From Symbiodinium natans (taxonomy: Eukaryota > Sar > Dinophyceae > Suessiales > Symbiodiniaceae), in assembly GCA_905221605.1 (NCBI GenBank), contig CAJNDS010002492.1, positions 188,001 to 252,000 of the forward strand: DNA of 64,000 nt, read 5' to 3'. The position numbers and the translations under genes are program-made. This document shows positions 20,041-29,865 of the stretch, one piece after another. How positions within the stretch are numbered: the first letter of the stretch is position 1; every line of letters starts with the position of its first letter. The notes under the pieces are model-generated. The model saw nothing but the letters and a program-made list of their open reading frames with translations, did no database searches and was not told the DNA's origin.

Positions 20041-21355
20041 GAGAGGGTGGGAAAATGACTTTGTTTTAGTTGGTTTCTTTGGGATTTGGGGATGTTCGGG
20101 TTGCCACAGCAGTTAAAAACCTAAACAAGCACCAACAACGGCAACCCGATTCCAGAGACACGTCTCTCGCCGTAACCAAAAGAGCTTCAAGCAATAAACA
20201 AATATAAACGCCGAAGTCAACAAGCTTCTCTTGTAACAAGACGCCGAAGGTGTAAACCATCATTCACCTGCTAGACGAGAACCTCACGGACACCTTGCAA
20301 ACAATTTGGGATGTTTCCCATATACGAACAGTCCTTCAGAGGGATTATTCCAATAAGGGGTTCATCCATAACCCTAAACCCTAAACACCCAAAAACCCAA
20401 AACTCTAAACCCAAAACCCAAAACCCAAAACCCTTCCCGAAGCGCCAAATCTCTGCTTCACATGCAAACTCAGGTGCCCATCGGCGCGGATCCGGCCGGC
20501 TGCATGCCCTGGCTGTGAGTCGGAGCTTTCAATCCCAGTTTAGGGTTTACATAGGCCTTGCAGGGTCATCCGAGCAAGAATCGGCTATTCCGGGGCCAGA
20601 ACCTTAGGGTTTAGGGTTTCGAAACCTTGAACCAACTTCCACAGAACAGCAGGCTAGAAGCGGCAAGCAACATGCCGTCCCATCAGCCACACTGGAGGGA
20701 GTCGGAGGCGAATCATCCAGAACACAAATCGCCCGGTGATCAGGTGGGCTAAGTGCGGGATGCAGGGATGCTGAAGCGCAGAACCGCCGCAACCAGACGC
20801 TACCACGTGATCTCCAACAAGGAGAACGCAGGTCGAGTTCGGGTTTAGGGTTTAAGGCTAGGGTTTAGGGTTGACTTAGGGTTTAGGGTTTAGGGGCTAC
20901 TGTAGACTTGAGCAGTGCCATGGTGCCACCTTTTCCTTGCAGACTGCGAAGTGTCAGAATGTGGGGGGGGGGGAGGGTTCCGTTCCAAAAAAAGGCTTAC
21001 CTTGGGGGTCCCGTTAAGGGGATTCTATTCTACTCGGGGTTTAAAAGGGACACCCCGATTTTGTGAAAGACCCAGATAAAGCCAGATGCTTTTCGCAAAG
21101 ACAACTTCATTGGCAGAGAGCGGAAGTGGGTGCCGACTGAAGGTTCTATTTGGGAAAAGGCCAGATCTGTCATAGCGGGCTACAGCACACAGCTATAGTA
21201 AATTGTTCGTAGAAAACAAAGACATGTTATAGCATTTTACGGTCGAAGACCGCTGAAGCGATTAATCCAGAATCATCCCCCTCTGTCACGCACGAAGCTT
21301 CCGTCTCGAAGTTTGTCTGTGGGGTCTACAGTGTCCAACTATGCGTAGCCCAGGT
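20041..21355. other. Intergenic: telomere-like tracts and introner pieces
   Basis: Short CCCTAAA-like (20370-20430), TTTAGGG (20600-20620, 20840-20895) and G-rich tracts. A 9-bp inverted repeat CGGGTTGCC/GGCAACCCG lies at about 20097-20150. An introner-type segment GTCCCGTTAAGGGGATTC lies near 21010. No convincing gene. Confidence 0.6.
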
Positions 21356-21359
21356 TTAG

Positions 21360-21710
21360 GGTTTAGGGTTCATACGGTCTACATTGTCCAAACATGCGTA
21401 GCCATGAACAGGAAATAAGCTGCTCACTGGGAGTCGGACTGTTGCCATCTGCATCTGCTGCCGAATTTGCTGCTGCCTTTTGAGCTCAGGGAGTTCGCCC
21501 TCGAACTGCATCAAGGACAAGAGCCCCCACTTAGTTGTCCAGTACCTAGGGGTTTTAAAGGTTAACCTTTGGGGATTATAAGGGGAATATATCACCCCAA
21601 AAAAAGGTTAAAGGCTACCTACTCTACTACTAAGCCCAAGGTACCGCACTTGAGTCTGAACGACTCACTTCCTTAGTCTTCTGAAGGCGCGAACCCCGCG
21701 TGCCATGAAC
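21360..21710 (-). CDS. Two exons of an unknown Gln-rich protein around an introner
   Basis: Minus strand. The upstream block (about 21710-21639) reads KTKEVSRSDSSAVP; the downstream block (21529 leftwards) reads LLSLMQFEGELPELKRQQQ and then IRQQMQMATVRLPV. Removing 21530-21634 plus one CCCA copy joins them as SAVPWGLLSLMQF with no frame change, which supports coding. The Lys/Gln-rich stretch is probably helical. The downstream end runs into a CCCTAAA tract; the 5' end is unresolved. No family recognised. Confidence 0.5.
21530..21634. mobile_element. Introner-like element, CTTAG family, CCCA duplication
   Basis: Ends CTTAGTTGTCCAGTACCT and CTACTACTAAG; perfect 4-bp duplication CCCA at 21526-21529 and 21635-21638. 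The interior contains inverted AAAGGTTAACCTTTGGGG. On the minus strand precise excision needs a TG..AG or GC-type boundary, so splicing would be non-canonical. Confidence 0.75.
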
Positions 21711-21742
21711 ACCGAACTGCTCGAGTCCGAACCCCCTATGTG

Positions 21743-21806
21743 CTAAACCCTAAACCCTAAACCCTAAACCCTAAACCCTAAACCCTAAACCCTAAACCCT
21801 AAACCC
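21743..21806. repeat. CCCTAAA telomere-like tract
   Basis: Nine units ending exactly where the third copy of the chitinase-unit flank begins. Confidence 0.9.
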
Positions 21807-23264
21807 CTATGAGCAAGCACCTATAGAAACCCGAGCAAAGGCATAGGGCCCGACCGCTGCTGCTGTTGCTGGAGAAGAGTCTGCTGCGGGATCGCCTCTG
21901 TCTTCCTGGGCGTGTGCTTGGGTTCAATGGTACTTGTACCACGCTGGTAGACGTTCCTTCCTGCGCACCTGGACCTCTATAAACTTCACAAGATAACTCG
22001 CGGAAACTCTGCGACTCCGGTTAGGGTTGAGGGTAGCTTTTTCACAGCAATGCTTGGGAGTCCTCTCCAGCCTGGACATTGTGTCGCATCAACTGGGCGG
22101 AAGCTCTCCAGGGGCGCTGAGCTGCTGGACAACTATGGCATGTCTCGCCGAGTCTCTTTTTGAGACCGTCCCTGTTCCCGAGCGGAATTGAGCCTCCAAT
22201 CTCCATGTGGCCACTTCTCTAACTAAATTACGACCCCTTTTGGGGTCCTCAAAGAGGGACCCTCATTTAGAGAACTGACCATGTGCGCTTAAACCCGGCC
22301 CTGGCTACCACATGAACCGTTGCTGGCTTGTGTTTCCGATCGGCGTGAGCCTACGCTGAAGGTCCGACGTCCACCAGGTGCATGCGCTTCCACACTCACC
22401 ATTCACGCTCGCGCATATTGTGAACTTGAAGCCACGAGAGTCTGTGCACCTGGCAGAACTTCGACCGTCCATGCCCGGGTCTTCGCAATGCCCCGGCTGA
22501 CTGATTTTTTTGTCAGCATGGCTGTGGCTGGCGTTAGGTGGGAGGGACTAAAGGGCCTGTAGCCCAAAATGCCAAGGAGGCTTCAGCCGACGGTGTAGCA
22601 CCTCGTGTGACCGACGGCGGCCTCCTATATGACACTCTTGGCCATGGGCGGTGATTGCCCTGTAGCGCGCTCCCCTAACGCAGCCCAGTAGGGTCAGAAA
22701 TTAAAATGCAGAATCCATACCACTTGAGAAGCCAAAAAATGAATATTTTTGTGGGTCAGGTTTCAAGTCTTTTTTTTGGTTGTGCAACGTAGGGGGTGAC
22801 CCCCCTTGAACATGCGAGGTTTTGGGCTCTCAAGGTGAATTTTGTCACGGAGACATCTAATAATTTTCAAACGGGTCTGTGCTTCCGAGGTGCCCTACCG
22901 GGAAGTGCGGCGAGAGGAGCACGATACTGCGAAAGGAGGAGGATGCCCTTTGCATACAACAAGGGTTTAGGGTTTAGGGTTTAGGGTTCAGGGTTTAGGG
23001 TTTTGATATTTGTTTAAACATGATGTGAGGTTTGTATGGGGATCAAAGGTCGTGATGTAAGGTAGCAGCTCCCACTCACACACCCCCGGGCAGAGGCAAC
23101 ATGGAAGTTTACAGGATTATGGGAAGCCGCAGCAGGCACTTTATAACGATCCTTGGCAGATGGCTGACCTTGTTTTGTTGTGGTGGAGCTGCTCGCGCAG
23201 AACTGCTGCTGGGCTTCCGGGTGTACCTGCAAGGCAGAAATCAAACTCCATGATGCGAACCGAG
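21807..23264. repeat. Segmental duplication, flank of third family member
   Basis: Diverged copy of 10105-11400, recognisable by CTGGACAACTATGGCATGTCT-type and GGCTGTGGCTGGCGTTAGG-type landmarks. It contains an extra 70-bp element (22210-22279), the short plus ORF (22488-22562), a TTTAGGG tract (22965-23003) and about 70 bp of extra sequence near 23145. Confidence 0.7.
22210..22279. mobile_element. Inverted-repeat element, CATGTG duplication, absent from paralogues
   Basis: Ends GCCACTTCTCTAACTAAATT and, reversed, GTCAGTTCTCTAAATGAGGG. CATGTG duplicated at 22204-22209 and 22280-22285. The equivalent place in the segmental copy at about 10640-10710 lacks it, which dates insertion after the duplication. 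Confidence 0.7.
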
Positions 23265-24868
23265 TTACATCAGACCCATCGATCCGCTGCAGACGCAGGG
23301 ACCATTTCCACCACAAGGCCACTGGCCGACATCCATGTATCTGCAGGTTTGAGCACAGATCTGATCCGTAGCACCTACCTCAGTAGTGGAAGCCATGCAG
23401 GAAGTGGTGGTGGTCGTGGTGGTCGTTGCGGTCGCCCTCGTGGTGCTGAGCATGGTCGTCATGGTCGTCATGGTCGTCGTGGGCGCCACCGTGGGCGCAG
23501 CTGTGGTTCCTCCGGTGCAGACGCAGGGACCATTTCCACCACAAGGCCACTGGCCCACGTCCAAGTAGCTGCAGGTCTCTGCACAGATCTCGTCTGTAGC
23601 ACCTACCTCAGTGGTGGAAGCCATGCAGGAGCGCATGCCGGGGTCCTCCGACCGCCGCCAGCAGTGGAATCCGCTGAGGGGGATGGATGCTTCGATGCCC
23701 TGGCTGCGCGTCCAAACTTCGCAGCGGCCGTCGCTGTACTCAATCCCCGTACACGCAGGTTGCTTCATGCACTCGACCTTGCAGGACGTAATGCTGTCGA
23801 TGCCGGGGGCGACACTGTAGTAGCTTGGCAGGTTGTCCCCAGCGTTGATGCCGCGGCACGCGCGGTCCTTGCCACCATCTACTGCTTCAAATGCACCGGG
23901 AGGATATGGCGTGGTTGTCGACATGCTCCCATCCAGGAAGCGGTAGCAGCTGTGGCCCGACACCGGCGCAGAAGCTTGAATGCCTTCTGGTCGAATCCAG
24001 ACCTCACAGTGGTTCACTGCGAATTCAACACCTTGGCAGAGAGGCTGCCGCATGCATTCGGCCTGACAGTCCACCAGCTGGCTGAGTCCTTGGACCACGG
24101 TGTAGTAGGCTGCTGAGTTGTCTCCCGAACTCGAGCCACGGCAAGCGCGACCGGTTGCGCCATCGACTGCCTCCCACGCCCCCATGCGCGGGGGAAGCGT
24201 GGTTTCAGTGCCACCATAGCTGTAGCAGCTGAAGCCGCTTAGTGGGATAGAGGCATGGATGCCCTCAGAGCGAGTCCAGACCTCGCAGCGGCCCGGGCTG
24301 AACTCGATGCCCTTGCACATGGGCTCGGCCAGGCACTCGTCCTTGCATGCGTCCAGCGAGCTACCTTGGGGACCAAACATGAACCCCCAAAAGGGTTTAT
24401 GGATTCATATACCTTAATAGGAATTAGTTTTTTTGCAGACTATACTGGCACCGGCTCACAAGACACTATGTTAGGGTTCATTATTGCTCTCCAAGGCACT
24501 GCCACCAGGCGACACCTGATAGTAGCCTGGCGAGTTGTCGCCCGTGGTACGCCCACGGCAAGCTCGTCCCTCGCCACCATCGACCGGCTCGAAGGTGTCT
24601 TGCGTAGACAAAGCCTTGATATAGCCTAGGTTGGCACTTCTAGAACCCTCGGAAAATTCAGTCCTATAGGTACCATCCTCTTACAAAAACCTAATTCAGG
24701 AGAAAGTAACAAATATTCCCAAGGGCATTCCTAGTGGCTTCCATGAAGCTGTAGCCAGGCTGCCCCAGAGGAGCAAGCCTCGCCGCCACAGCCCAAGGAG
24801 GCGCCCCGCGTGAGCAGCGTGGCGAAGATGAGCACCGGAGCTGCCATGATGGTTTGAGGGTTGGGCAT
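23265..24868 (-). CDS. Secreted PAN/Apple-repeat protein with two Cys-rich modules
   Basis: Three exons, 24868-24739, 24625-24500 and 24364-23265, give 451 residues. Residues 1-26 are a signal peptide; LQLHGS and the following ALSTQDTF align with the chitinase paralogues. Three PAN/Apple-like repeats follow (about 55-135, 137-220, 224-305), each with a VDGG…RACRG entry, CxxEC and GIEF…CEVWTR. Then come two modules with GATDxICAxTC and GQWPCGGNGPCVC around a Thr-rich linker. The last four residues, MGLM, and the 3' flank equal those of the GH19 genes, but the GH19 domain is missing. PAN domains bind proteins or carbohydrates, so adhesion or polysaccharide binding outside the cell is likely. 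Intron positions are supported by in-frame alignment to the intronless paralogues. Confidence 0.8.
24365..24499 (-). mobile_element. Introner forming intron 2 of the PAN gene
   Basis: The element (24365-24495) has ends CTTGGGGACCAAACATGAAC and, reversed, CTTGGAGAGCAATAATGAAC. On the minus strand GGCA|GTGCCTTGG gives a GT donor and CCCCAAG|GTAGC an AG acceptor. Splicing joins SPGG to SSLDACKDEC in frame, matching the spacing of the other PAN repeats within one residue. Flanks (GTGC/GTAG on the minus strand) are an eroded duplication. Confidence 0.8.
24626..24738 (-). mobile_element. Introner forming intron 1 of the PAN gene (GC-AG)
   Basis: The element (24626-24734) has CTAGG…CCTAG ends with subterminal GGCACTT / TGCCCTT. 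Minus-strand flanks GCCA and GCTA are a one-mismatch 4-bp duplication. The donor is GC and the acceptor AG; splicing yields LHGSYIKALST, aligning without gaps to LHGSFNKTLST in both intronless paralogues. Confidence 0.85.
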
Positions 24869-24883
24869 CAAAGAGCCTTTTTT

Positions 24884-24900
24884 TTGAGCCAAAAGGGCTA
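24884..24900 (-). other. Spliced-leader remnant upstream of the PAN gene
   Basis: TAGCCCTTTTGGCTCAA on the minus strand equals 16 of 17 bases of the dinoflagellate spliced leader (TAGCCATTTTGGCTCAA). It lies 15 nt upstream of the ATG, as in the two GH19 paralogues. Confidence 0.75.
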
Positions 24901-26160
24901 AGTAGGGCTTCTTTGTCAGGGCTTCCCACTTTGAAGAGCGCCGTCCGACACCTCTGACCACACCCCTCAAGCTCCCAGGCCCGCTCCCTGAACTCCAGCT
25001 AAGTCCGGCGCCCGGCCCCCTTTCCGGGGATGATCACCGGCGCCTTGGGCGTTGCCTGGCCAGAGTGACGCGGTGTCAGGCTGAGGCATTAGAAGGCTTA
25101 CAAGGCTGAAAGTGCTTGTGCAATCGCCGGAACACGTGACGCAGCCGAAACCCCTCCAACCCCCAAGACGCACCCCAAACCCGCACGAATCTTCGAGGAG
25201 GCCGCAGGAACCGTGCGAAACCCGGGGGCCCCCATGGAATCTTCGTCCCTGAGTTGTAAACCCACCAAACCTTACCTTAAAGTGCAGGTAAAGGTAAGGT
25301 CCAGACTGTAAATAGGGGCTTGCTTAGAGGTTGCACACTAAACCCTAACCCTAAACCCTAAACCCTAAACCCTAAACCCTAAACCCTAAACCATTCGAAG
25401 TGAAGCAGCCTTCTCCCCCCCATTGAGCTCGCGCCTTAGCCGAGCTCTGACCACCCGTGGCGAACTTCAGCCGGGCCTTGGACAGCTCATGTGTGTGTGT
25501 GTGTGTAATATATATATATATACATTCATATATTTATTTATTTATTTCAATTTAAATTTGAATTTAAATTTTGTATTTATATTTTTATTTATATATGTAC
25601 ATATATATATATATGTATATACTCATAGTCATAATTCAAATCATAATCATACAGACAAAGACACCCTAGCTATGTCACGATGCTGCGTATACATATATAT
25701 ATATATATATATATGTACAAAATAAATAAAACGATATACATACATATATATATATATATACTGCATAGAGAACTCACAAGAGAAGCAGCATGTCGCGGCA
25801 GCCACAAGGGACAGCCAGGCTTCGGGCTGTCCCTAAACCCTAAACCCTAAACCCTAAACCCTAAACCCTAAACCCTAAACCCTAAACCCTAAACCCTATG
25901 GGGATTTCGCGGAAAATGTTGCTCAAGGCCGCGGGCGACTCAGACAGCTAAGCCTCGGGCGCTTTCATCACCTCGTCAGTTCTCTTAGGCCCTAAGCCAC
26001 ATAAGCCCTATAGGGTTTAGGGTTTAGGGTTTAGGGTTTGGAGTTTAGGGTATACTTAGGTGCTGAGTTCCCTTGGGGAAAAAAGGTTGAACTTTGGGTT
26101 TGAAGGGGTTTTATAGTACCCCAAAAGGTTAGAGGTTACCCACTCAGGTTTCGGGTAGAA
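24901..26160. other. Intergenic: telomere-like tracts and AT microsatellites
   Basis: CCCTAAA tracts at 25338-25392 and 25832-25898, TTTAGGG at 26013-26050; (GT)n then (TA)n at 25490-25530, further TA/ATTT runs to 25760. A degraded CTTAG-family element (CTTAGGTGCTGAGTTCCC, right part …ACCCACTCAGG) spans about 26055-26148. No gene supported. Confidence 0.7.
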
Positions 26161-27215
26161 GGCCCAGTATGAACCTCATAAGTAAGAGACCTACATGCAC
26201 CGCACTGCATGGAGTTCCGGAGTTTGCCGGGCTTCGTTCTTCGGCAGTTCGCATCATAACAGCGCGAAGAGAGAGTCCTGAGACCAGCCTTCTCTGTCTC
26301 TCTCTCACACACCGAAGCCCCCCCCCCCCCCCCACCGGCGGCCTGCATCTAACCTCCTCAGCCGTTCTCTCCTTGCCTCCTCCGTGAGCTTGATGAAGAT
26401 ATCCTGGCTAGCCCCCATGCTCTTTGTTTCACAGATTTGACCCAATTAGGACTCTTTGATATCAGAGCAGAGCGTACACACACAAACCTGAGCTCATAAC
26501 TCAGAAGCCGTCAAACAACATCGAAGCAACACTGTACTTTTTGAACCGAACTGACACAGACTTGACGCTTAAAGTCTCAGAGCAAGGAGTGATTTCCGCA
26601 AACTCGGCCGGGGCAACGTTATCCTCCAGCTCAGGGGACAGCATCGATTCGATAACCTGCCACGGTTGATGTGGCAGTGTCAGAGCTTGCCCGAACAGAG
26701 CCGTATGCTATAGCAGAAAGAACCCAGCACCTTTGCACTTTTCCCCATACCCAAGCTGCACACTTTCCATGCGTGACACGTTTAAACAGGGGCCGCAGGC
26801 GCTGAAGCCCGGGAATAGCATGATTTCCTCTTCAGACATCGATGCGAGAACATCGGAAAACCTGGCACCTTAGCCCAAACCCTCAAAAGAAATCCCCCAT
26901 GAGCCAAGGCGGTGTTTGAAGCCCCCTGAATGCTTCGTTCTGTGGAGGCCTTTGGGCGGCAGATGACGATGCTATCACGCACCAAAGCCACGAGGTCCTT
27001 GCAGGGAAGAGCCTAATATGGGGGTCGGAAGAAATCCTAACCGTATTCCGATATTCCCCCTTCTGGACTCTTTTTACAAACAGTTTAGTAGGAGCTACCC
27101 TTAGTTAGTAAGTATGACCCATAAAACTGTAGGTAAAGAGGGTCCCAGGCTTATGGTTCGTTTATACTATAACGACCCCCCAAAACTTTATTCTAATAAT
27201 TAGGGCGCCTATAGT
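26161..27215. other. Intergenic: weak ORFs and two introner-like elements
   Basis: A C17 tract lies at 26317-26333. A minus frame at 26782-26991 (for example ALVRDSIVICRPKASTE) is possible but unsupported. A CTGGGAC-family element spans about 27050-27152 (CTGGACTCTTTTTACAAACAG; AAACTGTAGGTAAAGAGGG). An ATAGGGGTC-family segment ends at about 27215. Confidence 0.45.
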
Positions 27216-27324
27216 AGGGTTTAGGGTTTAGGGTTAGGGTTTAGGGTTTAGGCTTAAAGCGTTTGCAGGTCTTTTCCTGCGGGAGTGGGACCTAGGGGTT
27301 TTTAGCTTCCTGGAGTTTCTGTTC

Positions 27325-27431
27325 CTTGGGGACCCAAGGAACTCAAAAAGGTTTATGGTCCAAGCACCTTGGTACGAGTAGGGCTTGTGGTCGTGTAGCC
27401 TCCCAATTTTAGGGTTCGCTTGGTCCCCAAG
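27325..27431. mobile_element. Introner-like element, CTTGGGGACC family
   Basis: Ends CTTGGGGACCCAAGGAACTC and, reversed, CTTGGGGACCAAGCGAACCC. No target duplication. Neighbouring minus frames (RNRNSRKLKTPRS) may be exon, undecided. Confidence 0.6.
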
Positions 27432-27929
27432 CATGTGGGATCCTGGACTTCAAGACCTTTGGGCACAGGGTTGGGAAGATGAACTGGCTTAAGTAGGCGC
27501 GGAAGCTCTTAGCCCCAGCCTGTCGGAAAGAAAAAACGCCACCGTTCGTAGAGGGAAGGCGTTCGCATGCCATGCTCTTAAATCACCACTACTCATGTGC
27601 CTTAAACGTGAAGCTTGGCCCTTAAACCCATGCAAGCCTTATATACATGCTCCATGCCTTCAAGGTTGATGGCTTCATCCCTCACGCGCCGTCGAGATCT
27701 TAGGGCTCAACATGAACCCTAAACCCTAAACCCTAAACCCTAAACCCCTCGGGCTCATTCCCCGGCACCTCGACAAGCCCCTGTTGCGCCCCGCCCAGGG
27801 CACAACTGGCCCTAAGAACTCCTTCTACTGCAAGGCCCTGGAATCCCAGAAAACTTGCAGTAAACAACCCCCCCCCCCCCAATAGCAGACACGTGCCTAC
27901 AAATATAAATGCATGAATAAATAAATAAA

Positions 27930-27969
<40 letters not shown>

Positions 27970-28150
27970 TATATAAAGATCATTCCCACCCTACAGCTGC
28001 GGTTGCTTTCCCGGGCATTCTAGGGACAAGGCCAGGAAACCGGGCCGGGCGGGACACACCGGGCGAAGAACGTACAACCCCACACGGAGGGTGGGGAGCA
28101 AATAAATACCTAATGTGGATTCCCCTGCAAGATCAAACAACAACATCCAA
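27432..28150. other. Intergenic: telomere-like tract, poly-C, TA repeats
   Basis: CCCTAAA at 27715-27748, C run at 27868-27880, (AT)n at 27933-27975. No gene seen. Confidence 0.7.
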
Positions 28151-28152
28151 GT

Positions 28153-28258
28153 TTAAGAAGGGGCAGGGCTGCCGCTACGCTTTTTGGCGGACAACGCCTC
28201 GATTCCCTCCACGCCGTAGTTCTTCGGATTCAAGCCCTTCTTGTAGTACCTCGGACCA
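28153..28258 (-). CDS. Terminal exon of an unknown protein
   Basis: A minus frame reads PGPRYYKKGLNPKNYGVEG then IEALSAKKRSGSPAPS and ends in TAA at 28153. The polar, balanced composition is protein-like and clearly better than the other frames. Upstream it borders an inverted-repeat element (28259-28347), which fits an intron ending in CCCAG. A possible preceding exon (about 28350-28385) reads HSTSAVSQ. No family recognised. Confidence 0.45.
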
Positions 28259-28347
28259 GGCTGGGCTATTAGGCCTTAAAATCCTCATAATGAACCCTGT
28301 AAAGGGCCTTTTAAGGGATGACAGGGTCAAATAGCCCATCCTGAGAC
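28259..28347. mobile_element. Small inverted-repeat element
   Basis: Ends GGGCTATTAGGCCTTAAAA and, reversed, GGGCTATTTGACCCTGTC; contains CATAATGAACCC of the ATGAACCC family. No clear target duplication. Confidence 0.5.
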
Positions 28348-28439
28348 ACGGCGGAGGTGCTGTGGCAACCGCAGATCTATCGGAGAACGATCGGGCAACA
28401 ACTCAATGGGCCAAGCCCTAAGCTGCCTAAGAGCCTGGA

Positions 28440-28535
28440 CTACCCGGCACTCTATGTACGTACAGTTTAGTAGGAATTACCCTAAGTTAGTAGGCATAAC
28501 CCCATAAAACTGTACGTCAAAAGGGTATCAGGGAC
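28440..28535. mobile_element. CTGGGAC-family inverted-repeat element
   Basis: GTACGTACAGTTTAGTAGG at the left and AAACTGTACGTCAAAAGGG at the right; inner CCCTAAGTTAGTAGGCATAA is shared with 9465, 27050 and 45482. Confidence 0.55.
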
Positions 28536-28839
28536 GGTTAAGACTCGACCCGCTGCCGGTCTGTTGAAAGCCTTCCCCTGATTCAAGCACCCCAGAAAGC
28601 GTAAATAAACAAGCAGAAAATCATCAAGCATGGACAACCGCACCGGCCGCCTGTTGTAGTAGAAGAGCAAGTGGTCCGGATAGATGCCAGACCTGACAAC
28701 ACCATGCAAGAACTCGCGCTGCACAAGCTGCACTGCAGTACTGACGCTACAGGGCGGCAGGGTCTAGGCGTTAGGGTTCAGGGTATCCTCAACCCTAAAC
28801 CCTAAACTTCCCTAAACCCTAAACCCTAAACCCTAAACC

Positions 28840-29300
28840 CTAAACGAGCCTTTCTGGGTCTCCGCAGTCGTGCAGGAAGGCATGCGCAAGGAGGTGGAGC
28901 TCGAATCGGAGGCTCAGTAGGGCCCAGTCCTTGCGAAAGCAACCGTTGTTTCTTTGCCCTTCATCTGGCTGGTTCTTTGTAGGGAATGAGGGAATGAGGT
29001 ACCCTAGAATAATCTCCTTTAAAGGGTATATATAGGGACCTGCAGATCCCTCATTCCCTACTAAGAAGCAGGGGTTCATGTCCATAGGCCATCCCTGCAG
29101 AGCATTCGCTTAACCCGAGCGGAGGCCAAGGCCGCCACGATGTGGGTCGGAGTGCTTTTTTTCACACATGACAGGGCCCAGACGTGGTGACCAACTGCCC
29201 GCGAAGGGTTGCGTATGGTGCTCGGGCTCTGCTCAACGAAGACAAAGGTACGCTCCCTGCTGAACGAAACATGCACCCGCTGCCCTGCCAAAAATCGATG
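28840..29300 (-). CDS. Possible exons of an unknown protein around an inverted-repeat element
   Basis: Minus frames flanking 28975-29065 look coding: downstream NQPDEGQRNNGCFRKDWALL and then LSLRFELHLLAHAFLHD to a stop at about 28840; upstream IVAALASARVKRMLCRDG. The junction cannot be fixed because no target duplication is visible. No family recognised. Confidence 0.3.
28975..29065. mobile_element. Inverted-repeat element, CTTWG ends
   Basis: CTTTGTAGGGAATGAGGGA at the left and its complement TCCCTCATTCCCTACTAAG at the right: 19-bp terminal inverted repeat with one mismatch. Confidence 0.65.
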
Positions 29301-29393
29301 CCCGCTGTAAGTCTTTTAAGCGAGATGGGCCAGATTTTTGCCAGATCATGAGTCCCCACAATGCAGTTGGAGGTTGCCCTCTCGACTTCTTTT

Positions 29394-29490
29394 CTAGGAT
29401 GGCCCTTCAAACCCTCTGAAAAACATTCCTAAACATGGTCCTCTTAAACCCAATAAGGGAAAATACAAAATATCCCAAGGGCCTACCTAG
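29394..29490. mobile_element. Introner-like element, CTAGG family, TTTT duplication
   Basis: CTAGGATGGCCCTT and, reversed, CTAGGTAGGCCCTT at the ends; TTTT flanks both sides. Same family as intron 1 of the PAN gene. Confidence 0.65.
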
Positions 29491-29607
29491 TTTTTTGCCT
29501 CTGACCCCAAGAAGCCTATACCTCACAAGCATGATGGTCCTCAAAGCCAAAGCTGAAGAACAAAGGCTCGCCAGTACCGATGTCCTAAGAGCGTTTGTCG
29601 GTTTGGC

Positions 29608-29865
29608 AGGGTTTAGGGTTTAGGGTTTAGGGTTTAGGGTTTAGGGTTTAGGGTTTAGGGTTTAGGGTTAGGGTTTAGGGTTTAGGGTTTAGGGTTTAGG
29701 GTTTAGGGTTTAGGGAGGCTTTTGGCTCCGGGAGTTGGGAGATTTTGGCAGCGGCAGGCCGGCAATGGAAGCAACGCAACTCGACGAGTTTGCAATTGCC
29801 CCTGGGGTCTAACCCCCTGCAACCGGTTTAGGGTTTAGGGTTTAGGGTTTAGGGTTTAGGGTGCA
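29608..29865. repeat. Two TTTAGGG tracts
   Basis: Fifteen or so units at 29608-29715 and five at 29826-29862, with a short non-repetitive spacer. Confidence 0.9.
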
